DNA of 64,000 nucleotides from Aurantimonas endophytica (GTDB taxonomy: Bacteria > Pseudomonadota > Alphaproteobacteria > Rhizobiales > Rhizobiaceae): positions 248,001 through 312,000 of the forward strand of contig NZ_JACIEM010000006.1 of NCBI RefSeq assembly GCF_014196845.1. The letters are read 5' to 3'. A program made the position numbers and the translations under genes. Numbering within the stretch: the first letter of the stretch is position 1; every line of letters starts with the position of its first letter. Shown one piece after another: positions 1 through 9,010 of this stretch. A model generated the notes under the pieces. The model was not told where the DNA came from. It ran no database searches and worked only from the letters and a program-made list of their open reading frames with translations.

Positions 1-2233
1 GGGGCCCGTCGGCGCGCAGCGTCTCGCCGGCTTCCGCGAGGTCGATGTCGAGCGTCACGCCGGCTTCCGTGAGCCGCTCGCGCACGCCGTCGGCGGCATG
101 CGACACGGTCTTGGCGATGTCGACCTCGTCGAGTTCGAGCTCCATGATGCCGGCGTCGATCGTGGCGAGGTCGAGAATGTCGTTGACGATGGTCAGGAGC
201 TGCGACGTCGAGGTGGAGATGTAGTCGAGATACTCGCTCTGGCGCTCGTTCAGCGGGCCGGTCTCCGGCGTGCGCAGCAGCGCCGAGAAGCCGATGATGT
301 TGGTCAGCGGCGAGCGCAGCTCGTAGTTCACGTGCTGGACGAAGTCGTTCTTGATCTGGTTCGCCTGTTCCAGCGCCTCGTTGCGCTCGCGCAGCATCCG
401 CTCGGCCTCGCGGGCATCCGAAATATCGGAGAAGGTGAGCATGGTCTGCCCGTTCGGCAGCGGCACGATGCCGTAGGCGACGGTGTGGCCGGACGTGAGC
501 GCAAATTCGCCGGTCTCGGTGTCGCGACCCGCCTCGTCGAACGCGGTGACCGCCTGGCTGAACCTCGTCCAGCCGCGGGCCTCGCCATTGTCATCGTCGC
601 CGCCGACGATGGCGAAATTGCAGAGTTCCGGCAGCGCGTGGATGCGCGGACGCGAGCGCAGATATTCCGCGTCGAGACCCCACAATTCGGCGAAGGCCGG
701 GTTGGAGAGGCGCAGCCGTCCGTCGCTGCTGAACACCGCGACGGCTTCGCGCAGATAGTCGATGGTCTCGCGCTGCAGCCGGACGGTCGCCTTGACCTGG
801 CTCTCCAGCTCCAGCTTCTCGGTGATGTCCTCGAACACCCATGTGGCGCCGCCGCGGGGCTGCGGCGTCGCGATGACCCGCAAGGTGCGGCCGTCAGACA
901 GGTGCCACAGCGTCTCGGTGGGTTCCGTCGCCCGGTACGCGGCGAGATCCTGCTCGCGCAGCTCGCTGCGGAACTCCTTCTCGATCGGCAGGATGCCGGC
1001 GGTGCGCAGATGGTCGAGCAGCGCGAGGTGGTCGGGCTGGGAATCGAGATAGGTGTTCGTGAGATCGAAGAGGCGCTGGAACGCGGCATTGTAATAGGCG
1101 AGCCGCGTCTTCTCGTCGAAGCGCGCAACCGCCGTGGTGAGCTGGTTCAGCGTCTCGGACTGGCTGTCGATCGTCTGGCGCAGTTCCATGCGAACCTGCT
1201 CGGTTTCCGACACGTCGGCGGCGAGGCCGGCCGATCCGAGCGGTCCGTCGGCTTCCACGACGGCGAAATTGCGCCGGTCCGCGGCGACGACCGTCGAGAG
1301 CTTTCCGGAAAACACCTTCGCCTCCGCGCGATGGGCGGCGATGGCGAGGCGGTCCTGCTGGCTGAGAAACTCGCTCTGGCGCTCCAGACACTCGGCGACG
1401 GAGCCGGCGTCGACGGCGCTCGCATAGCTTTCGTTGACCCAGACCAGGCGGCCGCCTTGCTCGCGCAGCCAGATCGGGATGGGCGCGGCGTCGAACAGGC
1501 GCTGCATCGTTTCGATCGTCGCCAGCGCGCGCTGCTCGGCGGCCTCGATCTCGCGCAGCCGCTCGCGCAGGCCCTGAAGTCGCGTGAAGCGCACGGTCGC
1601 CAGCGCCCCGATGGTCCGCCCGGTTGCCTCGACCACCTGGCCCTCTGCGAGCTCGATCTCGAGGCAGAAGGGTTTGGCAGCTCCCCGCAGACGGTCGATG
1701 CTGTCGGCAAGCGTCCGGGCCGTTGAGGCGGGCATCCAGTCGGCGAAGGCCAGGAACCGCTTCTCCTCGAGCGGCGCTTGGCAATCGCCCGGCAAGGCGC
1801 CGAGGACTTCGGGCGCCCCGGGGCCGGAATAGATCAGGATACGCTCGTCCGCCCCCGCCAGCAGCGCTGCGCGCGACTCGGCCTCGGCGCGGCTGTCCGC
1901 CAGGCTGGCCCGCAGGAGGTCGTTCTCGGCGGCGGTCTTGACGCGCTGGCGGATGATGAACACCGCCGTCAGCATCGTCGTGCCGATCATCATGGCGAGC
2001 AGGGCGAGATAGAGGATGTCGACCGGGTTGAGCACACCGGACAGCCCGTTGCGACCGGCGGACGGGGCTTCGGTCTGCGCCAGGGCGAGCGTCGGGACGA
2101 ACTCCGCCAGGACGATCGCCGCCATCACCGCGTAACCTGCCAGCATTCGCGCCCGTCGGCGCCGCGCGCCTTGGGCGGAATCGCTGTTCGGCCGGAAAGC
2201 GCTCGCGCGCCCGGACCCACCTTCCTCGAACAT
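1..2233 (-). CDS. divL: DivL-type PAS-domain atypical (tyrosine) histidine kinase, C-terminus cut off by window
   Basis: Cell-cycle signalling protein; in Caulobacter DivL modulates the CckA-CtrA phosphorelay together with DivK. The frame is open from an ATG at 2233 to the window edge (about 744 codons seen). It starts with a short cytoplasmic arm, a hydrophobic segment near residues 31-52 and a second one near 70-93, then a long PAS-rich middle. The HisKA dimerisation helix reads FVQHVNYELRSPL, so the residue that should be the phospho-accepting His is Tyr637. That substitution, with the ELRSPL box around it, is the hallmark of DivL rather than PleC or a generic kinase. The ATPase domain lies beyond the left edge. 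Its neighbour ahcY matches the usual Rhizobiales order. It is transcribed from its own promoter in the gap after ahcY. Confidence 0.9.
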   Translation of the reverse strand, partial: MFEEGGSGRASAFRPNSDSAQGARRRRARMLAGYAVMAAIVLAEFVPTLALAQTEAPSAGRNGLSGVLNPVDILYLALLAMMIGTTMLTAVFIIRQRVKTAAENDLLRASLADSRAEAESRAALLAGADERILIYSGPGAPEVLGALPGDCQAPLEEKRFLAFADWMPASTARTLADSIDRLRGAAKPFCLEIELAEGQVVEATGRTIGALATVRFTRLQGLRERLREIEAAEQRALATIETMQRLFDAAPIPIWLREQGGRLVWVNESYASAVDAGSVAECLERQSEFLSQQDRLAIAAHRAEAKVFSGKLSTVVAADRRNFAVVEADGPLGSAGLAADVSETEQVRMELRQTIDSQSETLNQLTTAVARFDEKTRLAYYNAAFQRLFDLTNTYLDSQPDHLALLDHLRTAGILPIEKEFRSELREQDLAAYRATEPTETLWHLSDGRTLRVIATPQPRGGATWVFEDITEKLELESQVKATVRLQRETIDYLREAVAVFSSDGRLRLSNPAFAELWGLDAEYLRSRPRIHALPELCNFAIVGGDDDNGEARGWTRFSQAVTAFDEAGRDTETGEFALTSGHTVAYGIVPLPNGQTMLTFSDISDAREAERMLRERNEALEQANQIKNDFVQHVNYELRSPLTNIIGFSALLRTPETGPLNERQSEYLDYISTSTSQLLTIVNDILDLATIDAGIMELELDEVDIAKTVSHAADGVRERLTEAGVTLDIDLAEAGETLRADGP

Positions 2234-2321
2234 CCTGTCTGTCCCCGTTTGAACTGCCGCCGCTTATCGAGACATGACTCAAGGCACGCGTCGTGGCGCC
2301 GGCCCACCCTCCGGCAGCCAC

Positions 2322-2358
2322 GATTCGGACATAGTAGCTCTTGGTTAATTCGGCGCAA
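2322..2358 (-). promoter_or_regulatory. candidate divL promoter with CtrA half-site and GANTC site
   Basis: On the minus strand TTGCGC (2353-2358) and TACTAT (2331-2336) are separated by 16 bases. The spacer holds TTAACC (2343-2348), a CtrA half-site, and GATTC (2322-2326), a CcrM methylation site, sits just past the -10. A second GANTC (GACTC) is at 2276-2280. All are read directly; their function is inferred. Confidence 0.45.
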
Positions 2359-2380
2359 TCCACAAGAAAGCCGGGTCGGC

Positions 2381-2420
2381 AAAAAGAAAAGCCGCCGGAC
2401 GGCTTGCGTCGCGGCGGCTT
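2381..2420 (-). terminator. intrinsic terminator of ahcY
   Basis: Perfect 9-bp inverted repeat, AAGCCGCCG at 2389-2397 and CGGCGGCTT at 2412-2420. Read on the minus strand it is followed by a T-rich run (2381-2390). It lies 30 bases past the ahcY stop and separates ahcY from divL. Confidence 0.75.
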
Positions 2421-2449
2421 CTCTGAGTCGAAGTGGCTGGATCAGCGTA

Positions 2450-3844
2450 TCAGTAGCGGTAATGCTCTGGCTTGTAAGGGCCCTGCTGGGTCACGCCGAT
2501 ATAGGCGGCCTGCTCTTCGGTGAGTGTCGAGAGCCTTGCGCCAAGCTTGCCGAGATGCAGGCGGGCAACTTTCTCGTCGAGATGCTTGGGCAGGACATAG
2601 ACTTCGTTCTGGTACTGTTCACCCTTGATGAAGAGTTCGATCTGCGCCAGCGTCTGGTTGGTGAACGACGCCGACATCACGAAGCTCGGGTGGCCGGTGG
2701 CATTGCCGAGATTGAGGAGACGGCCTTCCGAGAGCAGCAGCATGCGGTTGCCCTTGGGGAACTCGACCATGTCGACCTGCGGCTTGATGTTCGTCCATTT
2801 CAGGTTCTTCAGGGCGGTGACCTGAATCTCGTTGTCGAAATGGCCGATATTGCCGACGATGGCCATGTCCTTCATCTCGCGCATGTGCTCGATGCGGATG
2901 ATGTCCTTGTTGCCGGTCGTGGTGATGAAGATGTCGGCGCTGGCGACGACGTCCTCGAGCTGAACCACTTCAAAGCCGTCCATTGCCGCCTGCAGGGCGC
3001 AGATCGGGTCGACCTCGGTGACCTTCACGCGGGCGCCGGCGCCCTGCAGCGAGGCGGCGGAGCCCTTGCCGACGTCGCCGTAGCCGCAGACGACGGCGAC
3101 CTTGCCGGCCATCATCACGTCGGTGGCGCGGCGGATGCCGTCGACCAGCGATTCCTTGCAGCCGTATTTGTTGTCGAACTTCGACTTGGTGACCGAGTCG
3201 TTGACGTTGATCGCCGGGAAGGGCAGCAGGCCCTTCTTCTGCAGCTGGTAGAGACGGTTGACGCCGGTCGTGGTCTCTTCGGTGACGCCCTTGATGGCGT
3301 CGCGCTGCTTGGTGAAGAAGCCGGGCGACATCGCCATGCGCTTCTTGATCTGCGCGACGAAATATTCCTCTTCCTCGCTGGCCGGGTTGGACAGGACGTC
3401 CTCGCCCGCCTCGGCACGGGCGCCGGTGAGGATGTACATCGTGGCGTCGCCGCCATCGTCGAGGATCATGTTGGTCGGCTCACCGTCCGGCCACTGGAAG
3501 ATCTGGTCGGTGTAGGTCCAGTAGTCCTCGAGCGTCTCGCCCTTGATGGCGAAGACCGGTATGCCGGCGGCGGCGATCGCGGCGGCGGCGTGGTCCTGGG
3601 TCGAGAAGATGTTGCAGGAGGCCCAGCGGACCTCGGCACCGAGCGCCGTCAGCGTCTCGATCAGCACCGCGGTCTGGATCGTCATGTGCAGCGACCCGGT
3701 GATCCGGGCGCCCTTCAGCGGCTTGTCGGCGCCGAATTCCTCGCGGCAGGCCATCAGGCCCGGCATTTCGGTCTCGGCGATGTCGATTTCCTTGCGGCCA
3801 TATTCCGCGAGGGCGATGTCCTTGACGACGTAGTCGTTGGCCAT
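2450..3844 (-). CDS. ahcY: adenosylhomocysteinase
   Basis: Hydrolyses S-adenosylhomocysteine to adenosine and homocysteine (reversible, NAD-dependent), clearing the product of SAM-dependent methylation in the cytoplasm. The 464-residue protein has the family signatures: [12 protein letters not shown]-type substrate loop (here [14 protein letters not shown]), the NAD-binding [13 protein letters not shown] segment, and the C-terminal KPEHYRY end typical of SahH. The frame extends 33 codons upstream, but the conserved N-terminus [16 protein letters not shown] supports the ATG at 3844; an ATG four codons earlier (3856) is the alternative. Single-gene transcription unit with its own terminator; order next to divL is conserved in Rhizobiales. 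Confidence 0.96.
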   Translation of the reverse strand: MANDYVVKDIALAEYGRKEIDIAETEMPGLMACREEFGADKPLKGARITGSLHMTIQTAVLIETLTALGAEVRWASCNIFSTQDHAAAAIAAAGIPVFAIKGETLEDYWTYTDQIFQWPDGEPTNMILDDGGDATMYILTGARAEAGEDVLSNPASEEEEYFVAQIKKRMAMSPGFFTKQRDAIKGVTEETTTGVNRLYQLQKKGLLPFPAINVNDSVTKSKFDNKYGCKESLVDGIRRATDVMMAGKVAVVCGYGDVGKGSAASLQGAGARVKVTEVDPICALQAAMDGFEVVQLEDVVASADIFITTTGNKDIIRIEHMREMKDMAIVGNIGHFDNEIQVTALKNLKWTNIKPQVDMVEFPKGNRMLLLSEGRLLNLGNATGHPSFVMSASFTNQTLAQIELFIKGEQYQNEVYVLPKHLDEKVARLHLGKLGARLSTLTEEQAAYIGVTQQGPYKPEHYRY

Positions 3845-3934
3845 GAGAGCGTCCATCCGTTTGAGGTCTGGCCGGGCGTCGAGCCGCGACCGCTGCCGCC
3901 GATTTACCAGCGCCCGATCCGTCGGGCAAGAGGA

Positions 3935-3960
3935 CATAAACATTTACTTATATCTTGATC
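3935..3960. promoter_or_regulatory. AT-rich imperfect palindrome upstream of ahcY
   Basis: An AT-rich block (ATAAACATTTACTTATAT core) stands out in GC-rich surroundings in the divergent gap between ahcY and the plus-strand gene at 4044. ATAAACA and TACTTAT form an imperfect inverted repeat. It could be an operator for ahcY, for example for a SahR-like ArsR-family regulator, or simply the promoter core. No exact consensus is claimed. Confidence 0.3.
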
Positions 3961-4043
3961 ACCCGACCGACTGGCCTGACCTCTTCCGGCCGCAGGGGCT
4001 TTCGCGGTAGGTTCTCGCCCTGTCTGACGCTGGGGAACGGGTG

Positions 4044-5771
4044 ATGCGACTACGGATGGCCAAGCTGGGGGCAACGATCGCCGCCCTCCTCCTCGTGCCG
4101 ACCAGCGACCTTGTGGCGCAGCCTGCTCCGGCTGCCGCCGTGCCGCCGTCGATGCCGGCGAGCTTCAGCGAATTCGCGCTGCCCTATGCGCCGTATCTCT
4201 TCGACTTCGCCGTCTATGCCGGCCGCAACCTCGCGCGCATCACCTATCGCTCGCGCCGCTACGATCCGGTGACGAAGGCGCTCGTCGTGACCGGCCTTTC
4301 GGTCGAGCGGGACGGCTTCTCCGCGGCGGTGGGGCAGATTCGGGTCGCCGCGGATGGCGTCGCCTACGAGGACGTCGCGGTCGACACGCGCGGGCTGCCG
4401 CTCGATCCGGCCGTCCGCGAGGCCCTGCAGCGCCTCGACAGCGAGACCGTGACCGGCGACCTGATCATGACCGCGGCGAGCGACGTCGCCGCGGCCGACT
4501 ACGACGTGAACCTGGTGCTGCGAGCGGAGAAGATCGGCACGTTCGACGTCACCGCGGATCTTGCCGGCTTCCACATTCTTGCGCCGCTCGAGGACCTTGC
4601 GGAGGGCGGCTCGGAGATGCCGACGGTGATCGGACAGCTGCGGTCCGGGCGCATCGGCTTCACCGACGCTGGGCTGGCGGCGGTGCTCTACGACATGGCG
4701 GGCGAGCGACAGGGGCTGACGGGCGAGCAGGCCCGCGGCGCCGTTGCCATGATGGCCGGGATCGGCGTCGCCTCGGTGGTCGCGGGCCTTTCCGATGGCG
4801 CCGGGCCCGAACTGCAGCGCAGGGGGCAGGAATGGTCGGCGACGGCGCAGGCGTTTCTCGCCAAGCCCGACCGGCTGGACGTGACCTTCGCGCCGGTCGA
4901 GCCTTTCGATCTCTCCCGCCTGACCGACGGGGAGATCGGCGAGGCGGAGATCCTCGCCCTCAACCCGTCCGCCGTGGCGGGGATCGCTGCCCGCGTCCCG
5001 CTGCGCGATCCTGCCACGCTGGTTGGCGAGGACGCGCCGCCGGATGCGGTTCTGGATGCCGCCGAAGCCCTGCTCGAGGGCCGGGGCGTGCCGCAGGACG
5101 TTGCTCGCGCGGTCGCGCTGGCACTGCCGCTGGCGGTAAACGACAACCGCCGTGCGATGGGGATTCTCGCCCGCGGGCTTGCCGCCGATCCGGGCGTGGC
5201 GATCCCGCAGGACGAACTGGCAGGCGCCTATCTCGCGCTGCTGATCGCCAGGGCAGATGGCCTCACGGTCGACGATGCTGGTCTCGTCGCGCTGCGCGGC
5301 CGGCTGAGCCCGGAGGAGACCGTCGCCGCGGAAGACGAGGCCGTGCAGCGTTGGCGGGCGATGCCGGTGGGGCAGGAGCAGAAGCGCGTCGAGGTCGCGG
5401 CGTTCGCGGAGCGCGACTGGGCGACGGTGCGGCGCTTCGCCTATGCCTATTATGAAGGCGTGACGATGCCCCGGAACCTCTTGCGGGCCTATGGCTGGGC
5501 CTCGATCGCGGCGGCGGGTGGCGATCCGCTGGCAGGGCGGCTGCGCGACGACTTGTCCCGCGCCGTCGGCAGCGGCCTGGTGGCACTGCCGCTCGACCGT
5601 GCGCGTGAGGCAACCGACGATCTCTGGCGGCTGCTCGTTACCGAAGCCAATGGCGGTGCCGCGGCGCCAGCAGGCCCATTGGAAGGAAAGGCGGATACGG
5701 CCGTGCCGGCGTCGCCCGCGCCCCCGGCTGCGTCCGTTCCTGATGCGCCGGCTCGGCTGCCGACCGAGTAG
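4044..5771 (+). CDS. exported protein of unknown function with Sel1-like C-terminal segment
   Basis: Not recognised as a named protein. The 575-residue product begins with a signal peptide (MRLRMAKLGATIAALLLVP, then Ala/Pro-rich), so it is probably periplasmic. The middle is a mixed alpha/beta region with no motif I can name. Near the C-terminus a segment reading YAYYEGVTMPRNLLRAYGW followed by small-residue stretches resembles a single Sel1-type helical repeat. The last 40 residues are Ala/Pro-rich and probably disordered. The ATG at 4044 follows a GGGGAA ribosome site; a GTG one codon earlier is also in frame. It faces the ptsH operon tail to tail, with 15 bases between the stops. Confidence 0.7.
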   Translation: MRLRMAKLGATIAALLLVPTSDLVAQPAPAAAVPPSMPASFSEFALPYAPYLFDFAVYAGRNLARITYRSRRYDPVTKALVVTGLSVERDGFSAAVGQIRVAADGVAYEDVAVDTRGLPLDPAVREALQRLDSETVTGDLIMTAASDVAAADYDVNLVLRAEKIGTFDVTADLAGFHILAPLEDLAEGGSEMPTVIGQLRSGRIGFTDAGLAAVLYDMAGERQGLTGEQARGAVAMMAGIGVASVVAGLSDGAGPELQRRGQEWSATAQAFLAKPDRLDVTFAPVEPFDLSRLTDGEIGEAEILALNPSAVAGIAARVPLRDPATLVGEDAPPDAVLDAAEALLEGRGVPQDVARAVALALPLAVNDNRRAMGILARGLAADPGVAIPQDELAGAYLALLIARADGLTVDDAGLVALRGRLSPEETVAAEDEAVQRWRAMPVGQEQKRVEVAAFAERDWATVRRFAYAYYEGVTMPRNLLRAYGWASIAAAGGDPLAGRLRDDLSRAVGSGLVALPLDRAREATDDLWRLLVTEANGGAAAPAGPLEGKADTAVPASPAPPAASVPDAPARLPTE

Positions 5772-5786
5772 CAGGAACCCCGGCGG

Positions 5787-6122
5787 TCAGTGCTCCTCGC
5801 CGAAGCGGTTGGCGACGAGCGCCTCGATCGCATCGAGGGCCGCCGTGGCATCGGTCCCGGTCGCCGTCACCTCGATCGTGCATCCCTGGCTCGCCGCGAG
5901 CATCATCAGGCCCATGATCGACTGGCCACCGACCGACAGCCCGTCGCGCGAGATCGTCAGCTCGGCGTCGAAGGTCTCGGCGGTCTGGACGAAGCGGGCG
6001 GAGGCGCGGGCATGCAGCCCGCGACGGTTGACGATCGTCAGGATGCGCGCATCAGGGTTCGGGCGACCTTCGGGTCCTTCCGCGTCCTTGCCACATCGGG
6101 ACCCGTCGTTCGTGCCGGACAT
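5787..6122 (-). CDS. ptsH: HPr phosphocarrier protein
   Basis: Phosphocarrier of the incomplete, regulatory PTS found in Rhizobiales; passes phosphate from enzyme I (Ntr type) to EIIA proteins. The catalytic His is at residue 37 in GLHARASA. Ser68 in GQSIMGLMML corresponds to the regulatory Ser46 phosphorylated by HprK, whose gene is nearby. The ATG at 6122 gives 111 residues, with about 25 extra N-terminal residues compared with classic HPr. It starts 7 bases after the EIIA stop, so the two are co-transcribed and probably translationally coupled. No sugar permease gene accompanies it, consistent with a signalling role. Confidence 0.93.
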   Translation of the reverse strand: MSGTNDGSRCGKDAEGPEGRPNPDARILTIVNRRGLHARASARFVQTAETFDAELTISRDGLSVGGQSIMGLMMLAASQGCTIEVTATGTDATAALDAIEALVANRFGEEH

Positions 6123-6129
6123 CGCCAGA

Positions 6130-6531
6130 TTATTTTCCACTGAGGACCCGGCTCGCCACGTTGATGTATTTGCGCCCGGCATCCTGGGCTTCCACCAGCG
6201 CCTGCGCGATCGGCTTCTCGTTCCGCACGCTCGCCAGCTTGATCAGCATCGGCAGGTTCACGCCGGCGAGGACATCGACCCGCGTCCCGTCCATTACCGA
6301 GATGGCGAGGTTGGAGGGGGTGCCGCCGAACATGTCGGTCAGGATGATCACCCCGTCGCCGCGCTCGGCGCGGCCGACCGCCTCGACGATGTCGACACGC
6401 CGCTGCTCCATGTCGTCTTCCGGTCCGATCGAGATCGTCTCGAAGGCTTCCTGCGGTCCGACCACGTGTTCGACCGCATTGCGGAATTCGTCGGCGAGCC
6501 GCCCGTGGGTGACAAGCACCAGTCCGATCAT
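6130..6531 (-). CDS. PTS EIIA component, mannose family
   Basis: A 133-residue stand-alone IIA domain of the mannose/fructose-sorbose family. His9 in LVLVTHGRLADEF is the phosphorylation site and TDMFGGTPSN is the conserved loop of the fold. In Brucella and other Rhizobiales the homologue (ptsM/manX) has no cognate IIB/IIC and acts as an output of the regulatory PTS. It sits between hprK and ptsH in that conserved order. Confidence 0.92.
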   Translation of the reverse strand: MIGLVLVTHGRLADEFRNAVEHVVGPQEAFETISIGPEDDMEQRRVDIVEAVGRAERGDGVIILTDMFGGTPSNLAISVMDGTRVDVLAGVNLPMLIKLASVRNEKPIAQALVEAQDAGRKYINVASRVLSGK

Positions 6532-6712
6532 GCGGCGAACGCTCCGATTGTCCGGCAGGTCATCCGACCGGCTCCCTGATAGGCAGCCGGGACCGCTCCG
6601 GCCCCGGAGGGCAACGGACGGCGGTCCGGCATATGGGCGCGCATCCTCACCATCTGGCTGGCGATACGCAAGTTAAATGATCGGCCGGAGGCGGCCGTCT
6701 TCCGGTACCGGC

Positions 6713-7174
6713 TCATCCGCCGGTCCGTGCGTCAGCAAGCGCCAGCGAGACGAGCACGTCGGCGCCGAAGGCCGCGGAGCGCGCCGGGAGCCGCACGCGG
6801 CGGATGACCGCGCCGAGGATCGTCTCCTCTTCATCAGACGCTTCGGGCATCCGGTCGATCGCATCCAGCTCGCAGAGGTCGACGACCAGGGATAGGGGGG
6901 CGGCAGGGGTTGCAGGTTCGGGGACGATGCCGACGCCCGAAATCTCGATCAGTCCGCGCAAAACATCCGGCGCGGAGAGGACGAGGCCCGTGGATGTCGC
7001 TTCGATCACCACCCGGTCGTCGCCGACCAGCCAGCTCTCCAGCCCGAGCGAGGCGGCGCGCCTGATTGCGGAGAGACAGAGCGCCGACTTGCCGCTGCGC
7101 GCCGGGCCGCGCACCAGGATGCCCATCCGGCCGACCAGCACCGCCGAGCCATGAACGTTCAGGCCCTCGCTCAT
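6713..7174 (-). CDS. hprK: short HPr kinase/phosphorylase
   Basis: Phosphorylates and dephosphorylates HPr on its regulatory serine. At 153 residues it contains only the C-terminal catalytic half of the Firmicutes enzyme, which is normal for alphaproteobacteria. The P-loop is GPARSGKS (residues 23-30); the HPrK capsule-type sequence DDRVVIEA follows at about residues 52-59. Its start overlaps the end of chvG by four bases (ATGA), indicating translational coupling. A 181-base gap separates it from the EIIA gene, enough for an internal promoter. Confidence 0.9.
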   Translation of the reverse strand: MSEGLNVHGSAVLVGRMGILVRGPARSGKSALCLSAIRRAASLGLESWLVGDDRVVIEATSTGLVLSAPDVLRGLIEISGVGIVPEPATPAAPLSLVVDLCELDAIDRMPEASDEEETILGAVIRRVRLPARSAAFGADVLVSLALADARTGG

Positions 7175-8991
7175 TCCGCTGGCAGCGAGACGATGAAGCG
7201 CGCCCCCGCCACGCCGCCCGGCGCGGCGGGATCGATAATATTCTCGGCGCGGATCGTGCCGCCATGGGCTTCGACGATCTGCCGGCTGATCGACAGGCCG
7301 AGACCCGAATTCTGGCCGAACGCCTCGCCGGACGGACGGTCGGTATAGAAGCGCTCGAAGATCCGGTCGATGAACTCGGCCTGGATGCCCGGTCCGTTGT
7401 CCTCGACCGTCGCGACGACGCGCTGGCCGCGGCGCCGCAGCGAGACCTTGATCCGGCCGCTCTCGGGCGGAACGAACGAGCGGGCGTTCTCGATGAGGTT
7501 GGTGAAAACCTGGCTCAGCCGCAGATCGTGACCGGTGACGCTGTAGCCGCCTTTCACCGAGGCCGGCAGCGGCTGCGGCTCGAAACTGATCGACACGTTC
7601 CGCCCGTCGCGCCTGTGGCCGTGGGCGCCGTCGACGACGGAGCGCAACAGGCCGGCGAGATCGACCTTGGCGGCGATCTGCCGCGCGAGCTCGGCATCGA
7701 GCCGCGAGGCGTCGGCGATGTCGGTGATCAGCCGGTCGAGCCGCCGCACGTCGTGCTGGATGATCTCCAGCAGCCGTTCGCGCGAGGCCTCGTTGCGGGC
7801 GAGCGGCAGCGTCTCGACGGCACTGCGCAGGGACGTCAGCGGGTTCTTCAATTCGTGCGAGACGTCCGCGGCAAAGGATTCGATGGCGTCCATGCGGGCG
7901 TAGAGCGCGTTGGTCATGCCCCGCAGCGCCGTGGCGAGATTACCCACCTCGTCGGCGCGGTCGCCGAAATCGGGGATAGCCGTGCGCTCGTTCACCCCTC
8001 GCCGGACGCGGATGGCGGCGGCCGACAGCCGGCGCAGCGGCGTCGCGATGGTCGAGGCGAGCAGCGTCGACAGCACGATGACCACCACCGCCGCCACGGC
8101 GAAGACGCGCACGATCGCCATGCGCTCGGCCTGGACGATCTTGTCGATGTCGCCGCCCTGGGTGGACAGGAGAAGGACGCCGAGCACCGCCCGGAAGCGC
8201 TGGATCGGCACGGCGACCGAGACGATCAGTTCGCCCCCTTCGGTCGCCCGCACGACGCTCGCCGGCCCGCCGGTGAGGGCGTTCATCACCTCCGGATACG
8301 CAGTGCCCGAACCGCCGGGGGTCTCGCGATAGACCGGCAGGTCGCTGCGCTGGAACAGCCGGCGCACGAACGACACCGTCTCCTCGAGGAAGGAGGGTTC
8401 CTCGTCAGCCACAGGCGGCAGGTCGTAGCGCAGGATCTGGCCGCGCGAATAGAGATGCCGGGAATCGAGGATCAGATTGGCGTCGCGGTCGTAGAGCCGG
8501 GCGCGGGTGCGGGTCGGGGAGATCAGCCGGCGCAGCAGCGGCGCGACACGTTCGGGGTTGATCGGAAACTCCAGGCTTTCCGCCGTGTCGGAACCCGGCG
8601 CCAGCGTGTCGCCGGCCTGGAGCTCGAGCAGCCGCTCGGGGTCGAGCGTGATCGAATTGGTTTCGACCGTCGCCGACGAGGCGATCGCGCTCGCGATGAT
8701 CTCGCCCTGGGTGAGCAGGCTTTCGACGCGGGCGTCGATCAGCCCGGCGCGGAACTGGTTGAGATAGAGGATGCCGGAGACGAGGACGATCAGGGCGACG
8801 AGGTTGAGGAAGACGATGCGCCGTGTCAGCGACGAGAAGATCGTGTGCCCCAGCGCCCAGCGCATGCGGTAGAGCACCCGGCGGATGAACGGCAGCCGCC
8901 GCAGGCGCTTGCGCATGGCAAGGTCGCGCGGCGGCCGCCGCACGCCCGCGCGCCGGCCTTCATCCTCGTGGGAACCTGAGATCGATACCAT
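7171..8991 (-). CDS. chvG: ChvG/ExoS/BvrS sensor histidine kinase
   Basis: Membrane sensor for acid and envelope stress; controls envelope, exopolysaccharide and host-interaction genes through ChvI, and in rhizobia is held in check by periplasmic ExoR. Architecture in 606 residues: basic cytoplasmic arm, TM1 about 59-77, a periplasmic sensor domain, TM2 around 300-320, HAMP, HisKA with His379 in VSHELKNPL, and HATPase with N (FTNLIENA), G1 (VEDNGPGI) and G2 (SGLGLSIS) boxes. It follows chvI by 19 bases and overlaps hprK, forming a chvI-chvG-hprK run that links envelope sensing to the PTS. Confidence 0.95.
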   Translation of the reverse strand: MVSISGSHEDEGRRAGVRRPPRDLAMRKRLRRLPFIRRVLYRMRWALGHTIFSSLTRRIVFLNLVALIVLVSGILYLNQFRAGLIDARVESLLTQGEIIASAIASSATVETNSITLDPERLLELQAGDTLAPGSDTAESLEFPINPERVAPLLRRLISPTRTRARLYDRDANLILDSRHLYSRGQILRYDLPPVADEEPSFLEETVSFVRRLFQRSDLPVYRETPGGSGTAYPEVMNALTGGPASVVRATEGGELIVSVAVPIQRFRAVLGVLLLSTQGGDIDKIVQAERMAIVRVFAVAAVVVIVLSTLLASTIATPLRRLSAAAIRVRRGVNERTAIPDFGDRADEVGNLATALRGMTNALYARMDAIESFAADVSHELKNPLTSLRSAVETLPLARNEASRERLLEIIQHDVRRLDRLITDIADASRLDAELARQIAAKVDLAGLLRSVVDGAHGHRRDGRNVSISFEPQPLPASVKGGYSVTGHDLRLSQVFTNLIENARSFVPPESGRIKVSLRRRGQRVVATVEDNGPGIQAEFIDRIFERFYTDRPSGEAFGQNSGLGLSISRQIVEAHGGTIRAENIIDPAAPGGVAGARFIVSLPAE

Positions 8992-9010
8992 CGGTGGCCT
9001 TTGCGCCGCT

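Noticed and set aside
3845-4043. SAM- or SAH-sensing riboswitch before ahcY
   Set aside because: I could not lay out the conserved core of SAM-II or the SAH riboswitch; only an AT-rich palindrome is visible. A covariance search would settle it.
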